Assembly (NCBI GenBank): GCA_015680685.1
Contig: MNCI01016353.1
Coordinates: 621,168 to 685,167, forward strand
Source: Gnetum montanum
Taxonomy: Eukaryota; Streptophyta; Gnetopsida; Gnetales; Gnetaceae
DNA length: 64,000 nt
Reading direction: 5' to 3'
The position numbers and the translations under genes were made by a program. Position 1 is the stretch's first letter, and every line of letters begins with the position of its first letter. Under the pieces are notes generated by a model, which was not told the origin of the DNA, ran no database searches, and saw only the letters and a list, made by a program, of their open reading frames with translations. This document shows positions 23,669 to 34,999 of the stretch, in pieces.

Positions 23669-24860
23669 AAGGGCCTTGATTGATCAGCATAGGTGGCCAT
23701 CTCCCCCATGACTAAGTTGGAAGGGGGAGATCTAAAATAATGAGCGAGGTCGTCCTCTCTTAGAGGTATGATGTGCACCAGCTATTCTAAGTTCATGGAA
23801 GGGTTTGGTTTGTTTCACATTGACCAATAATCTCTTATCAAGGCTTTTAGGTTTGTATATGGTCATGGCCCTTGAGGAAAAGGTTATATGAATAATGTAA
23901 GGCCCTTCCCACAATGTTTGAAATTTTGTGCATTGTGGCACATGTGTGGGATTCCAGTAGAGGACCTTATCTCCTGGTTGATACTTAACCTTTCGAATTT
24001 TTAAGTCATGACGTTGCTTATTATGTGCCTTATACAACTCATTTGATGATAGGGCAACTAATCGGTTCTCGTCTAGCACGTTTAGAGTTGCTAATCTTTA
24101 TTTTTGTGCTAGATTAAGGTCAAGATGGAGGTCACACGTCATGGATAGTGTACAGAGCTCGGTTTGAGTTGGAAGCTTTGGAAGTTTTTCGTATACTAAC
24201 TCATAGGAAAAATAGCCTATAGGGAGTTTCCAAGTGGAGTGGTATGCCCATAGGGCATCATTCAGTTCAGTACTCCAATCTCGCCTATATTTGCTAATTG
24301 TCCTTGTTAATATTCTAGTAATCTCCTGGTTCGTGACCTTGGCTTGGCCATTAGCTTAGGGGTGATAACGTGTAGTCAATTTATGTTTAACCCCTAAGAG
24401 TTACATCAATTTTCGAAAGGTTGCACCTGTGAAGTGTGTTCCATTATCCGAGATAAGTGCACGCTCCACACCAAACCTATTTATGACTTGTTGTTGCACA
24501 AATCGTGCAGCTGTAGATGATGTGCAGTCTGTAACAACAACTGCTTTAGCCCATTTCGTTAGATAGTCTATGGAAATGATGATGTAAGATTTTCCATTGG
24601 ACATTGGTGTAATGGGCCCCATAAAGTCTATTCCGCAAATGTCGAAGGATTCTAAAGGTTGAATCCATTATTGCGGACCCTCCATTCTAGCAGTCATTCC
24701 TCCATCACGTTGACAGTGCTCGCAAGATTGGACAAATTGATGGGAGTCCTGAAATAATGTTGGCTAGTAATATCCTACAAGCATGATCTTAATAGTCATT
24801 CGTCTCCCTGCATAATGATCCCCACAAGGGCCCTCATGAGCATCTTGAAGAACTCTTAGT
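23669..24860 (-). pseudogene. Element A integrase
   Basis: Read right to left: zinc-binding remnant GDHYAGRRMTIKIMLVGYY, then CEHCQRDGGM; catalytic core GIDFMGPITPMSNGKSYIII and ALISDNGTHFTGATFRKLM. The third catalytic position reads ANGQAKVTNQEI, so Glu is replaced by Lys (codon 24340-24338). The C-terminal module at 24079-23732 has GDKVLYWNP and TLWEGPYIIH (GPY motif), then RGRPRSLF. The integrase would insert element cDNA into chromosomes. Stops and the E-to-K change make it inactive. B inserted about 60 bp beyond its end. Confidence 0.9.
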
Positions 24861-25139
24861 TGGTCCACATCAGGCATACACCATCGAACCAAGCCATCAG
24901 GACAAACTTTGTAAAGTTGTCCATTGATCTCCATGAAGTACTTGGCTTTGTGAAGAAACTATTGTTTCTTCCTAAAGTCCATCTCCTATGGTGTTTTTTG
25001 GGAAAGGAGATAGGTAAGAATGCTACCATACCAATTCGTTTCCATGGATTGATTATTCACTACACCGGCAAAGAGGGCTTCGTCAGGAAAATGATCGGAT
25101 ATGGCATATTCATCCTCTTTGCTATCCCAATGCAACCAA

Positions 25140-26754
25140 GATAAATGATCTGCAACTACATTCTCAGTGCCCTTTCAATGAATCATCATTAGATCGAACT
25201 CCTGAAGGATTACCAGCCATTGTATAATATGAGGGCTAACCATTGGCTTGTTCATGAGGAACCTAATTGCACTATGATCCGTATGGATGAACACTTTGTA
25301 ACCTAACACATAGTGCCTAAACTTATCCAATGCAAACAATACAGCCATTAATTCTTTTTCTGTAGTTGTGTGGTTAAGTTGTGCACCGGCAAGACTCCTA
25401 CTTGCATAGTGAATGTAGTAAGGATGTTTCTGGTCATCTAATTGTGTAAGTATGGCTCCTAAGGCATAGTTGGACACATCAGTCATTATATGGAATGGTC
25501 TGGACCAGTCAAGGACTCGTAGAATGGGAGTTTCCACAAGCCTCTATTTTAGAGTTTGGAATGCTCATTCACATTCCCTGGTCCATTCCAATGGTGCATC
25601 CTTCCTCGTTAGTTCTATCAATGGTTTGGCAATCCTAGAGAAGTTCTCAATGAATCTCCTGTAGTAGCCAGTGTGTCCAAGGTCCAAGGAATGATCGAAT
25701 GTCTTTGATAGTTTCTGAATGTTAGGTGATTCCTTGGATGACCCTAACTTTATCTGGGTCTACCTCTATTCCTGAATGTGAAATCTTATGTCCAAGTACT
25801 ACGCCTTCTTGGACCATCAGATGGCTTTTCTACCAATTAAGCCTTAAGTTGGTTTCCATGCATCTTTTTAACACTTTCTCTAATTAGTCCAAGGCTTGAT
25901 CAAAGCTTGTTTCATAAGTGGAGAAGTCATCCATAAAGACTTCTACTCCGTTTCCTATCTACTGTTGGAATATGCATAAAACTAGGCATTGAAACGTGGC
26001 AGGAGCATTGCACAAGCCAAACGGCATTTGTTTATATGCAAACGTTCCCCAAGGACTGGTGAACGTTGCCTTGGCTTGATCTTCTGGTGCTATCCATATT
26101 TGGTTGTATCCACTATAGTTGTCCAGAAAACTATAAGAGCGAAGCCCTGCTATGGTGTCTAAGACTTGGTCAACGAATGGCAACGGGAAGTGATCCTTGA
26201 ATGTTGCCATATTCAGCAGCTTAAAATCTACACACCCTCCATTTGTCTCCCTTTTTAGGCACGATCACCAGAGGGCTAACCCATTCACTATCAACAATGG
26301 GATATATGAACCTAGCCTTAAGAAGCTATTCTATTTCTTCTTTTACTATTTACTTCAATTTTGGGTTCAACTGCCTCTATGGTTGTTTTCGAGGTTTCAT
26401 GGAGGGGTCCATGTAAATCCTATGCTAGCATATCCTAGGATCTATTCCAGTTAACTCGGGGTATGACCAGGAAAAGGCTTTTGACCACTTGTTTATCACT
26501 TTCAGTAGTCTTTCTTTTTGTTTGGGAACAAGCCTTGCATTAATGATCACTAGTTTTCCTTTTTCAAGGGTCATATACTCCAGATCAGTGGGCAATGGTT
26601 TCAAATTAAGGGGCTCTTGTTTAAATCTCTTAGGAATTTCCAACTTCCCCCGGTTGATGTTTTCAAGATTAAAGCTTGGAAGTTGGCAACAAACTTGCTC
26701 CAGTGTGTCTATGCTTTCAATATAAGCACTAGTTATTCCCTCAGTTAGTTCCAT
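25140..26754 (-). pseudogene. Element A reverse transcriptase and RNase H
   Basis: Minus-strand frames give an N-terminal linker (LEYMTLEKGKLVIINARLVP, AFSWSYPELTGIDPRIC), then RT with MATFKDHFPLPFVDQVLDTI, FLDNYSGYNQIWIAPEDQAK, FAYKQMPFGLCNAPATFQ and catalytic FMDD (25937-25923, in EVFMDDFSTY). RNase H follows at 25537-25175: WSRPFHIMTDVSNYALGAIL, KELMAVLFALDKFRHYVLGY and FIHTDHSAIRFLMNKP. Only one RNase H is present, unlike B. The sequence between 25140 and 24860 is a short linker. Several stops and frame changes between segments. Confidence 0.92.
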
Positions 26755-27400
26755 TCATGTTAGTGAGTTGCTCTTTTGATCAACCATCAGCCACTGGATG
26801 TCTTCTTGTCGTGTGGCTGCTACATACAGGAACTTTTGTATATTAATGTCTTGCACACATCGATTGCATGTAGGCAATGTTAAACTTTGCATAACCCATG
26901 ATTTTTGCATGCAATGGCACCCCGTGTCACTATCTATGATGCATGGAACTTTCTTCTTCTCAATCTTTCCAAAAGTGTTCTTCTTGGATATTTCCAGGGA
27001 AAGATTGTGGATTCCTAAGCGTGCATCTATAGTACTTAGCCATGCTCTTCCCATTATTATTGGGAAGTCCCCCTTATCATTGTTTACTTGTATCACTAGA
27101 AAATCAGCTGGATATGACCACCCACATACAATGGTAACGATGTCCTCCACTAGTCCCAAGTGGACAGTGATGGACTAGTCGGCCAGCTCTAGTCGAATGT
27201 TACTCTTCCTTAAGGGAGGTAGGTTCTAGGCTTTATACATCTCTTGTGATATTAGGTTGACTCCGAAACCTGAGTCTAGAAGAGCTTTACATCATTCATT
27301 CCCAATGACTTGGAGATAGATTAGAGGACTTCTAGGATTAGAGAATTTCCTAGGAAGGTGGCCCACTTTAATCCAATCAGTAACGGCATGTGTTAACGTA
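26755..27400 (-). pseudogene. Element A protease region
   Basis: On the minus strand, KALLDSGFGVNLISQEMYKA holds the retropepsin active site (DSG). It is followed by ELADxSITVHLGLVEDI, GDFPIIMGRAWLSTIDARLG and NLSLEISKKNTFGKIEKKKV. The same order is seen in element E at 61.5-61.9 kb. It cuts Gag-Pol in active elements. Stops occur near the active site and at the start. Confidence 0.85.
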
Positions 27401-27559
27401 ACTGTGTGCGTTAAGCTCGATTTTGGATTGAAGGAGGCCCCAAAGCCTTACTTGATAGGGAGGTGTTTAGATGTTCAACCACTTATGATGGTGAGGGCTT
27501 GGTTGGATTGTTGGTTCTGAAGAAAGATCTTTTTTGCATAAGGTTGTCAGAACCAATTG

Positions 27560-29971
27560 TGGGCTAAGGATTCACAGCCCTCGTGACATGAGGTTGTTGT
27601 GGTTGAGTGGGAAGTACCCCTTGCATTACTAGAGTAGGTGGTAATGGAGCTATCGATGTGAGAGTTGCGAATGGATTTGGAGGATGGTATGTCTGTGGGT
27701 TGTCTCTCCCAGGAGAATGAGTCCTATAATACTCTTGAGCTTGGTAGTGATGTTGTGGTGTCACATGACCAATAAAGTCACGTGGAGAGATTGGCCGCTT
27801 CACGTAATAGCCATATGGATCCGATTTCCAGTAAGGGTATTGTTGCCTTGGTGGTGGCATCCCCCATGACTATGGGTATTGCCACTGCTGGTGTTGCTCA
27901 ATAGGTTGTGGCAGAGTTCCACCTGGGTAATACATTAAAGGTTGGTTGGTGGAACTGCCTTGGGTTACCTTGGGGATAAGGTAGCCGTCGGGGTGTTTGT
28001 CGTTTGTTAAGTCATGGGTTGAGTGCATACACCCCATACTCTTGTAGGTGTAAGATTATTGGACAACATCCCTTAGGATGGTCATACTAGCATATCTCAC
28101 ATCCACCATCATTGTCTGTATCAGAATCCACAACCTCTTCAGTGATAGCCATTTTACCATTACCTTTGTTACGTGCATTGTCCATGTCCCTCTTTTTCTT
28201 TTTATCATAGTCACTACCTCGCTCCTTAGACTCCTCTACAATTTTGAGAACGGTTTCAAATCTACTATCTAAGGAGTCCCACATTTGGTCTACCTTCGTT
28301 GACACTTCTGTGGTTAACTTTTGGAACGGCAAGGTTTTCCTATTCACCATCTCTTCGAGTGGTGACTCTTCCTCCTCCTCATAGAATCTCACTCCCCTTT
28401 TTCAGAGGGAAGGATCGCAGTTATGCTCTTCTGCACTTTCTCTCTTACGTAACTCCCCTTCTTCCTTAGCTACTTGCTCCAACAATCTATGAACCTGATG
28501 GGACCTAAGCTCTGATAATCTCCCTTGGGCATACGTTCTAAGGGTTATCCTAATTTCATGCCTAAGTCCATCTACAAGATGGCGTAGTTGATCCTGTTGT
28601 GCATAACCATAGCCCGAGCAATGATGTAACAGTGCATAGTAATGGCCCATGGCAGCATCCAAGGGTTCGTGATTTCCTTGCTTTCATTCTTGGATTTTCT
28701 TTTGCAGGTTGGACACCTAGGAGTACGTTTGATACCTATCATTAAACAGTTCTAACATCGTACTCCACCTTCGAATGGATTTCGATTCTAAGGACCGGTA
28801 CCAACTTTCTGCTTCTTTTACTAGTGTCCTTGGGAACAACTTTAGCTTTTTCCATTCATTCTCAATGTATTGCAAGGCACATGCATCGTGAAATGCTTGT
28901 AAGTGCTTTTGAGGATCAACATTGTATCCCCCTTCAAATCGTGGGATATTATTCATGTTTAACCTCTTGATCCTGCTATCTTTTTGATGCCTTGTGGGAA
29001 TTCTTACGGCCTCCGTAATGTCTAACATGCTTTAGGTTGCAAGTAGGGCTTCTTCATGGTCATTTCTTTCATAGCATCTGTGATGTCTACGTGGTTCCCT
29101 ACTTTCCCTTCTTCCATGCCATGATTCTCTAGAGTGCCCTCGTCCTCTTTCTCAACTCTCTCGTCGAGGTTTCTCACTTTTTTTTACCTTTATCCTCATG
29201 GTTAGGCTCCTTATGACTGTGTCTTGATACTGAAGGAGAGGGTGAATGTGACGATGAAGGTGAAGAAGAAGGAGAACCATCACCATGACGATGTTTCCTA
29301 CCTTCTCTTTAGTGATCCCAGCCCTGATCATGATGACGATCAGAATGCCTGCCCTTATCATGTGTTTGTGTTCCCTCGTTGAACACTTAGTGTTCATGGG
29401 GATCATAACCAGGGTTGTGAATCATGGAGTGAAGGTTTTGATACACCACCTCCTCGCCATCATTAGGAGGGGAAACATCGTTCTGTGAATAACCTATTGA
29501 AATAGGTTCACCACCCTCAATTTCGCTTAATACGGGTGGAGCATTATGGGGTCCTTTGCCCTTCAAAGATGTGTGGTGACTCTCCTGTCGCAAGTCCCGT
29601 TGACATTGCGCTTCTATGGGATGGTAGTCCCTTGTGTCATAATCACATGCAATGTACTCTACGTACAATTGTGACATGCCTATTCATGCAAGAGCACGAA
29701 GGAGCATGTTGGGGACTGCTCAGTCTGGAGGCAACACTATGTTACCTTCCAAGTCTCTCCAACGCAGTTGTTCATCTTGATGGAGAATAAAGGTAAAGTC
29801 GGGTATATACTCATCGTGATAAATATATACCACACATAATTGTTGAGGAATTGGTGGATTTTGGTTATGTGTGTTGTGCCGCCGACTAACTCTTGTGTGA
29901 GTCCTAGGCGGTGAAGTGCTTTTGTGCGAAGAAGAAGACATTTTTGTCTTGTTTGGTGTGATGTTTACCAT
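27560..29971 (-). pseudogene. gag: Element A gag
   Basis: Start region MSSSSHKSTSPPRTHTR; an N-terminal block FTFILHQDEQLRWRDLEGNI that matches element E; then the retrotrans_gag domain at 29028-28402, with IPRFEGGYNVDPQKHLQAFH, KLFPRTLVKEAESWYRSLES and LRHLVDGLRHEIRITLRTYA. A zinc-knuckle-like motif near 28087 reads C-x2-C-x3-H-x3-C (CEIC, stop, YDHPKGC), a spacing shorter than the canonical CX2CX4HX4C. A proline/glutamine/tyrosine-rich tail follows at 27860-27564. The frame changes several times. Confidence 0.88.
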
Positions 29972-30068
29972 TGTCTTATTTTTCTTTTGATCAACCCAAA
30001 GGGTTCGTTCTAGCGTCCCAACGATATGAATGATCTCCTATGTTCTACGTAGCGCACAAACAACTAAG

Positions 30069-30086
30069 TCCCCAGCAACGGAGCCA
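30069..30086 (-). other. Primer-binding site of element A (tRNA-Asp)
   Basis: On the minus strand, TGGCTCCGTTGCTGGGGA starts one base after the 5' LTR. It is complementary, with two mismatches, to the 3' end of plant tRNA-Asp (TGGCGCCGTTGCCGGGGA), the primer used by Athila-type elements. Confidence 0.85.
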
Positions 30087-30087
30087 A

Positions 30088-30868
30088 TGATGAGTGGTGA
30101 GGTACCCCTACACTCAACCATACGAATATGAGCATCTCACGTGCGATCCGGTCGAACTCCAAGGACTAAGTGCTTACGTGCCTTAATGGAACACTTAAGG
30201 TTAATCAATCGATGTCTTCCCATACTTACTTATATTGTCATGGTTGTATGGTTAAGTAAGCTTGAGGTATATGATTTTTATATCTTGTATCTTTTTAATG
30301 TCTTATGCTAATGGGGGAAGGTGAAGAGAACTAAGTGACTAACTTTCATTCACTAACTAAGTTCTAATTGTCCTAGCACCAATATCCATTCCCACTTGCC
30401 GCACACACCCTGAACTAGTGCAACGTTACTGGGATTACCAAACGCTACTTGTTACTGGGTTACCAAGCGTTACACACATGCTCGAAGCAGTCGTATTGAA
30501 TGCACTTAACTAGGAGAGTTAAGGGTTGAGAGAGATTAATTATCTAGGAAAGCATTTAAACAATTAATTCCTATTTAGCTTAGTCCACATGCTGCAAGAT
30601 TTATCAAAAAGTTCATCTTTATTGCCGTACACAAATGTGTGCTCAGGTACAATTTACTCGAATAAAGATCCGTTCACTTTAAGACTCCTACTGCAAGCAC
30701 ATGGAAATTATTCTAACTCTAGAATGGTAAAACTGCTATAGTTTGGCTAAGGGACTAAGTCTATATGTCTAAAATAGGGAAAGCCACCTCTTATTTATAG
30801 ACATTGTGGTAGGCTGCGATATCGCGTACGCGATATCATAGGGGTGGACGTGATATTGCAGCTCATCA
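30088..30868 (-). repeat. 5' LTR of element A
   Basis: Pairs with 2553-3350. On the minus strand it has GATATC and GTACGCGATATC modules, then a TATAAATAAGAGG box, and ends ...GGTACCTCACCACTCATCA. The target duplication GATGG follows on the plus strand at 30869-30873. Confidence 0.92.
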
Positions 30869-31040
30869 GATGGCTAAGGCTCTTTGATGCAAAAACAATA
30901 GAATATTGAGGCAAACCTTTATTATCATGATGAACAACTTGCTTTTTTATGACTTATAACCATCATCATCATTCACTACATTATTGGAAAGTTGAAACAT
31001 GTATATGATTCAAAATTCATTATCAAAATTGAATACTTGA

Positions 31041-31962
31041 TGATGAGTGACGAGGTACCCCTACGCCCAACCATATGAATCACAAAGCGTTTACGTGCAA
31101 TCCAATCAAATTTCATGGACTTTATTGTTTCTAGTGCACTAGTCCTTTAGAAAGTGAATCTTGCCTTAAGGTCAATCGTTGTCTTCCCAATTACACTTGT
31201 GACGTACATTGGCATGGTTAAGTGTAATCGAGGCATCCAATTTTTATCATTTTATGTTTCATAGTTTGGTGTTCAAAAATGTAGATAAAAGGAATTGGAT
31301 TAACTAAACTAAATTAACCACTTAACTAGCATTTAACTATTCCTAACATAAGTATCTGATCCCACTTTCCATACATGTCCTGAACCCATGTATTTGCTAC
31401 TGGGTGACCAAGTGCTATGCTACTAGGCGCACCAAGCAATAACGCTGCTGGGATTACCAAGCAAATACGTGTTATGCTTGATGCAGTCGTACTTATGTGT
31501 TTAATCTATCTAGCTTATCTTGCTTAATTACTTCATTATCTTAATTACTGGGAAACATTTAATAAATAATTGAAAACATTGAATTCATAAATTAAATATT
31601 TAATCTATCTACAATGCTACAAGGTTTATCAAAAAGCTCATCTTTATTATTGCACACACTACCATGCTTGGGTACAACAATGCTCAAATAAAGATCCATA
31701 CACTCAATGACTCCTACTACAAGCACTCGAGAAGAAAATTCTAACTTTCAAATAAACAAACTATATGAGCTTTGCTACTAAAAATCTCTAATTGCTATAA
31801 ATGTAGCTAGTATGTATGTATTTATAGCTACAAAACCAAAAAAACCAACACTACATCAACGGGGCCTCATCTACACATGATACGATGCGTCAACAAGGCC
31901 TTGTCAACAAGGCCTAATTGATGAGGCCTCGTTGATGTAGGCAATTAAACCATGACTCATCA
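31041..31962 (-). repeat. 3' LTR of element F (Athila-like)
   Basis: Plus-strand start TGATGAGTGACGAGGTACC and end CATGACTCATCA match the termini of the other Athila-like LTRs in reverse. The polypurine tract follows on its right (TACTCCCACGACTAAATGA at 31963). It is therefore the 3' LTR of a minus-strand element whose body extends rightward. No second LTR is visible in the window. It contains GATGAGGCC/GGCCTTGTT motifs and a TATAAATA box on the minus strand near 31820. Confidence 0.78.
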
Positions 31963-32725
31963 TACTCCCACGACTAAATGAAAACTAACCGCTATGTGTG
32001 CTAACTCAACCATAAGAGAAGTTATGATATTTCTACCATCTAAATAAGTTTCAGAAATTTTGGGTAATACCAAACTTTTCTTGTGGTATTAGAAGAATGA
32101 GAACACATCACCATGGTAATCATGTGACAAAAAGAGTATGAGATAGTAATAGAGATGATGGCAGATAAGGTAGGAGAAGCATTAAAGGTTCCTATGACAC
32201 CTATGCTCGACATTGCTACTATGGCAAACATTCAAGTGTTTATGAGAATCAGATCTAGGGGGATGACTACAACCTAGTATGAAGAGGTAATGAAGAGACT
32301 AGTGGGTATTGGGCAACTAATTTTAGATATCTTTGATATCCCAAAAGATGTTTTAGTGATCTAGTCCATATTAATAGAGACAAGGGGCAAATTGGTCATT
32401 GTAAAAGAGTCATTGGAAGAAGTTACAACATTCATCAATGGTTGGCAACTAAAGTCATGTAATTAAGAGCTCACTTGTTTGATTTTGTAATCCTATGACT
32501 AGAACTGACAAGAGATGATGCTTTTCAAGAGCTTTAGAAGAAATTAAAGGTGACTAACAATGAAAAAGAGAGAGTCATCTAGGAAGCATCCTTGTTAGAT
32601 ACCATGATGAATGCTACAAATAAGGACCTTGCCAAGATGCTCAAGAAAAATAAACATCTAACCAAGAAAAATTGATGTTTGCTTAAGATGAAGATGCAAA
32701 AAGGACAACTACAGGAATACCTTAA

Positions 32726-33555
32726 TGATGAGTCGCCATTTAGTGCATCGCGATATCACGTACGCAATATCGCAGCCCCGCCGCGATATTGTAGTCTATC
32801 TTCTCATCTATAAATAAGAGTCAGCTAGGAGTTAGAGAGAATTAGATTAGATGCTTTTTGTCAGTTTTAGTTTAAGTGTTAAGTTTTAGTTCTTGTTTTT
32901 CTCTCAACCCTTTTCCTCCCAGTGTATGCCCGCAATGTGGTGAATGTAATTGTACGACATCCTTTATTCGAGTGTGACGTACTTGGACATGCACATGACC
33001 AGCAATAAAGATCGAGATTACTTCATCATTGCAGCATTCACTTAGCTTAATTATTTATTTACTTATTATTTACTGCTTTCCTAGTTAATCTCTCTCTCAC
33101 CCTTAAACTCCTATTAAATGCAGAATGAGTACAACTTGATTATGAGCATTTAAGTGTGACTACTTGGTAACCTAGTAGCGTACCTAGGATTTGTGCTTGG
33201 TAATCCCAGTGGTAGTCATGCACGAAGTCTAAGATGTGTACGAATAATCACGGAACAGATGCTCATTGCACTTAGGCTAGCTAGATTCCTTCTCACCCTT
33301 TCTCCCTTAGCTTAGTTAATATTACCTTCCATTGCCTTCAGGAGTAGCATTAGGTTAGAAACACATCATACACCTCACTCTAGACTAAACCATACGTGAC
33401 AAAGCTAATACTAGTCTAGGTGGGAAGACAATGAACTGTGACCTAAGGCTAACTGTCTAGATGCCACAACTAGTCCATCTACGGAGTTCGACCAGATCAC
33501 GCGTGTAATGCTCGTATTCGTATGGTTGAGTGTAGAGGTACCTCACCACTCATCA
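32726..33555 (+). repeat. 5' LTR of element C
   Basis: Starts TGATGAGTCGCC, with GCGATATCACGTACGCAATATC modules and a TATAAATA box (32809-32816), and ends GGTACCTCACCACTCATCA. Pairs with 38295-39109. Confidence 0.92.
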
Positions 33556-33556
33556 T

Positions 33557-33574
33557 AGGCACTGTTACCAGGGA
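33557..33574 (+). other. Primer-binding site of element C (tRNA-Asp type, decayed)
   Basis: AGGCACTGTTACCAGGGA one base after the 5' LTR corresponds to the tRNA-Asp site TGGCGCCGTTGCCGGGGA with transitions. Confidence 0.75.
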
Positions 33575-33659
33575 CGATGGTAGTTATCTAGATTAGTTAT
33601 ATCATACAAGGTTGCTGTACAGAAATTAATGATATATCTTTTAGAAAGAAATAATTATA

Positions 33660-34990
33660 AAAAGTCACACACAATTTCACAACCATGCCTCTCCTACAAG
33701 ACTATGATAATGCCACACCTAGTGGGGAAATTCATTGGAGAACCAACGAATTATATGACAGTGAAGATAGGAGTACACAACCTGAAGTGGGGGTTTCTTA
33801 TAAACATAAATGAAGGCAACATCATCCCAACACACAAAAGCATAACCTACCCAATGACGATGAACCCCTACTGGCCACTACAAGCCTAACGCAAATACAA
33901 GAGGTTGTTCGAATCTCCCGTAGGCATCGTAAAGAGAGTCGTCTACCCATGCTCGATTTAAACAACTTTCCTAATTTCTCAGGAGGCTATGACTTAGATT
34001 TGCATCAACATTTATAAGCCTTAAACTCAATAGTATGGTATAGGTCGTTAAAACCAAATTCAAGCTCTTTCCTATGACACTCGTTGGACAAGCAAAAGTA
34101 TGGTATAGGTCGTTAAAACCAAATTCAATACGACATTGGCCAACAATGGTAGAACTCTTTAACGAAAGATATCAGACCTATGCAAGAGTGTTAGCCTTGA
34201 GAAAACAAATCTAAGGATGGAAACAATCACAACATGAACCTTTGGATATGGCCTTAGAAAGATATTATGCACTATTGAACAACTATCCAGGCCATGGGTT
34301 CTCCAAGGAAAGGCTAATGTACCATATCATTGATGGGCTTTATGATGCAACAAGAGAAACTCTAGGGATATATGACCAAGGTCAACTATATGAACTATGA
34401 ACCCATCAAGTCCAAGAGCTTTTTAAGCGGGTAGCAAAAGAAGAAGGTGAAATGGCTAGATGGGAGAATGTTGAAAAACATCAACAGGATCAAAATCTCA
34501 ACTTAACAAAGGTCCATGATCATAAAAAGGAGAAATCAACCTATCACAAGGACAAAGAACCATCTTTGCCAGTACAACAATTGTTACAGGAAGTCGAGGT
34601 AAAGATCAATAAGGTGTTGGAATCAACACATAAAAAGTGTGGAGAATTTATCGATATCATTGGAGATAGAGTTTTGACAACCCAAGAAGCAAGACAAAGT
34701 ATCAGCAGACAATCGGAAAAAAGGGATAAGGAAAATAAGAGCTCAACTTCCAATCACACGTATGAATGCAACATTTGCCTATATGATCACCCCAAGGGTT
34801 AATGCCCAATCTTGTTATATTTATCTGAGCATTAGGGAAACACGTTACACCCAGAGTTCATACAGAGATACCGTGTTTGATCACAGTGGCAACAATCCCA
34901 GTCGTGGGGGAAGCCACCCCTACACTAGAGACACCCTTCATATCATCTAAATCCAAATGCTTATCTAGTCCAATACCCTGTTTCTCCAAC
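33660..34990 (+). pseudogene. gag: Element C gag
   Basis: Frames on the plus strand match the gag of A: HRKESRLPMLDLNNFPNFSG, VWYRSLKPNS, MVELFNERYQTYARVLALRK, LERYYALLNNYPGHGFS, LMYHIIDGLYDATRETLGIY. A charged segment at 34452-34802 follows and ends in a zinc-knuckle-like CNICLYDHPKG. Multiple frameshifts and stops. A 32-bp segment (AGTATGGTATAGGTCGTTAA...) occurs twice, at 34032-34063 and 34097-34128, disrupting the core domain. A serine/threonine/proline/glutamine-rich tail runs to about 35550. Confidence 0.82.
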
Positions 34991-34999
34991 TAGGTCTAC

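Larger units (their letters stand above)
2553..30868 (-). mobile_element. Element A: Athila-like Ty3/gypsy retrotransposon split by element B
   Basis: Flanked by a perfect 5-bp target duplication, GATGG (2548-2552 and 30869-30873). Its two LTRs (2553-3350 and 30088-30868) are in the same orientation and begin and end TGATGAGTKG...CTCATCA on the plus strand. Reading leftward from the 5' LTR come a tRNA-Asp primer site, gag, protease, RT, RNase H and integrase. Element B (5225-23663) is inserted after the integrase. Without B the element is about 9.9 kb. The tRNA-Asp primer site and gag type fit the Athila lineage. Many stops and frameshifts, and LTRs that differ by eye at several percent, mostly C/T and G/A changes, mark it as an old dead copy. 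Confidence 0.92.
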
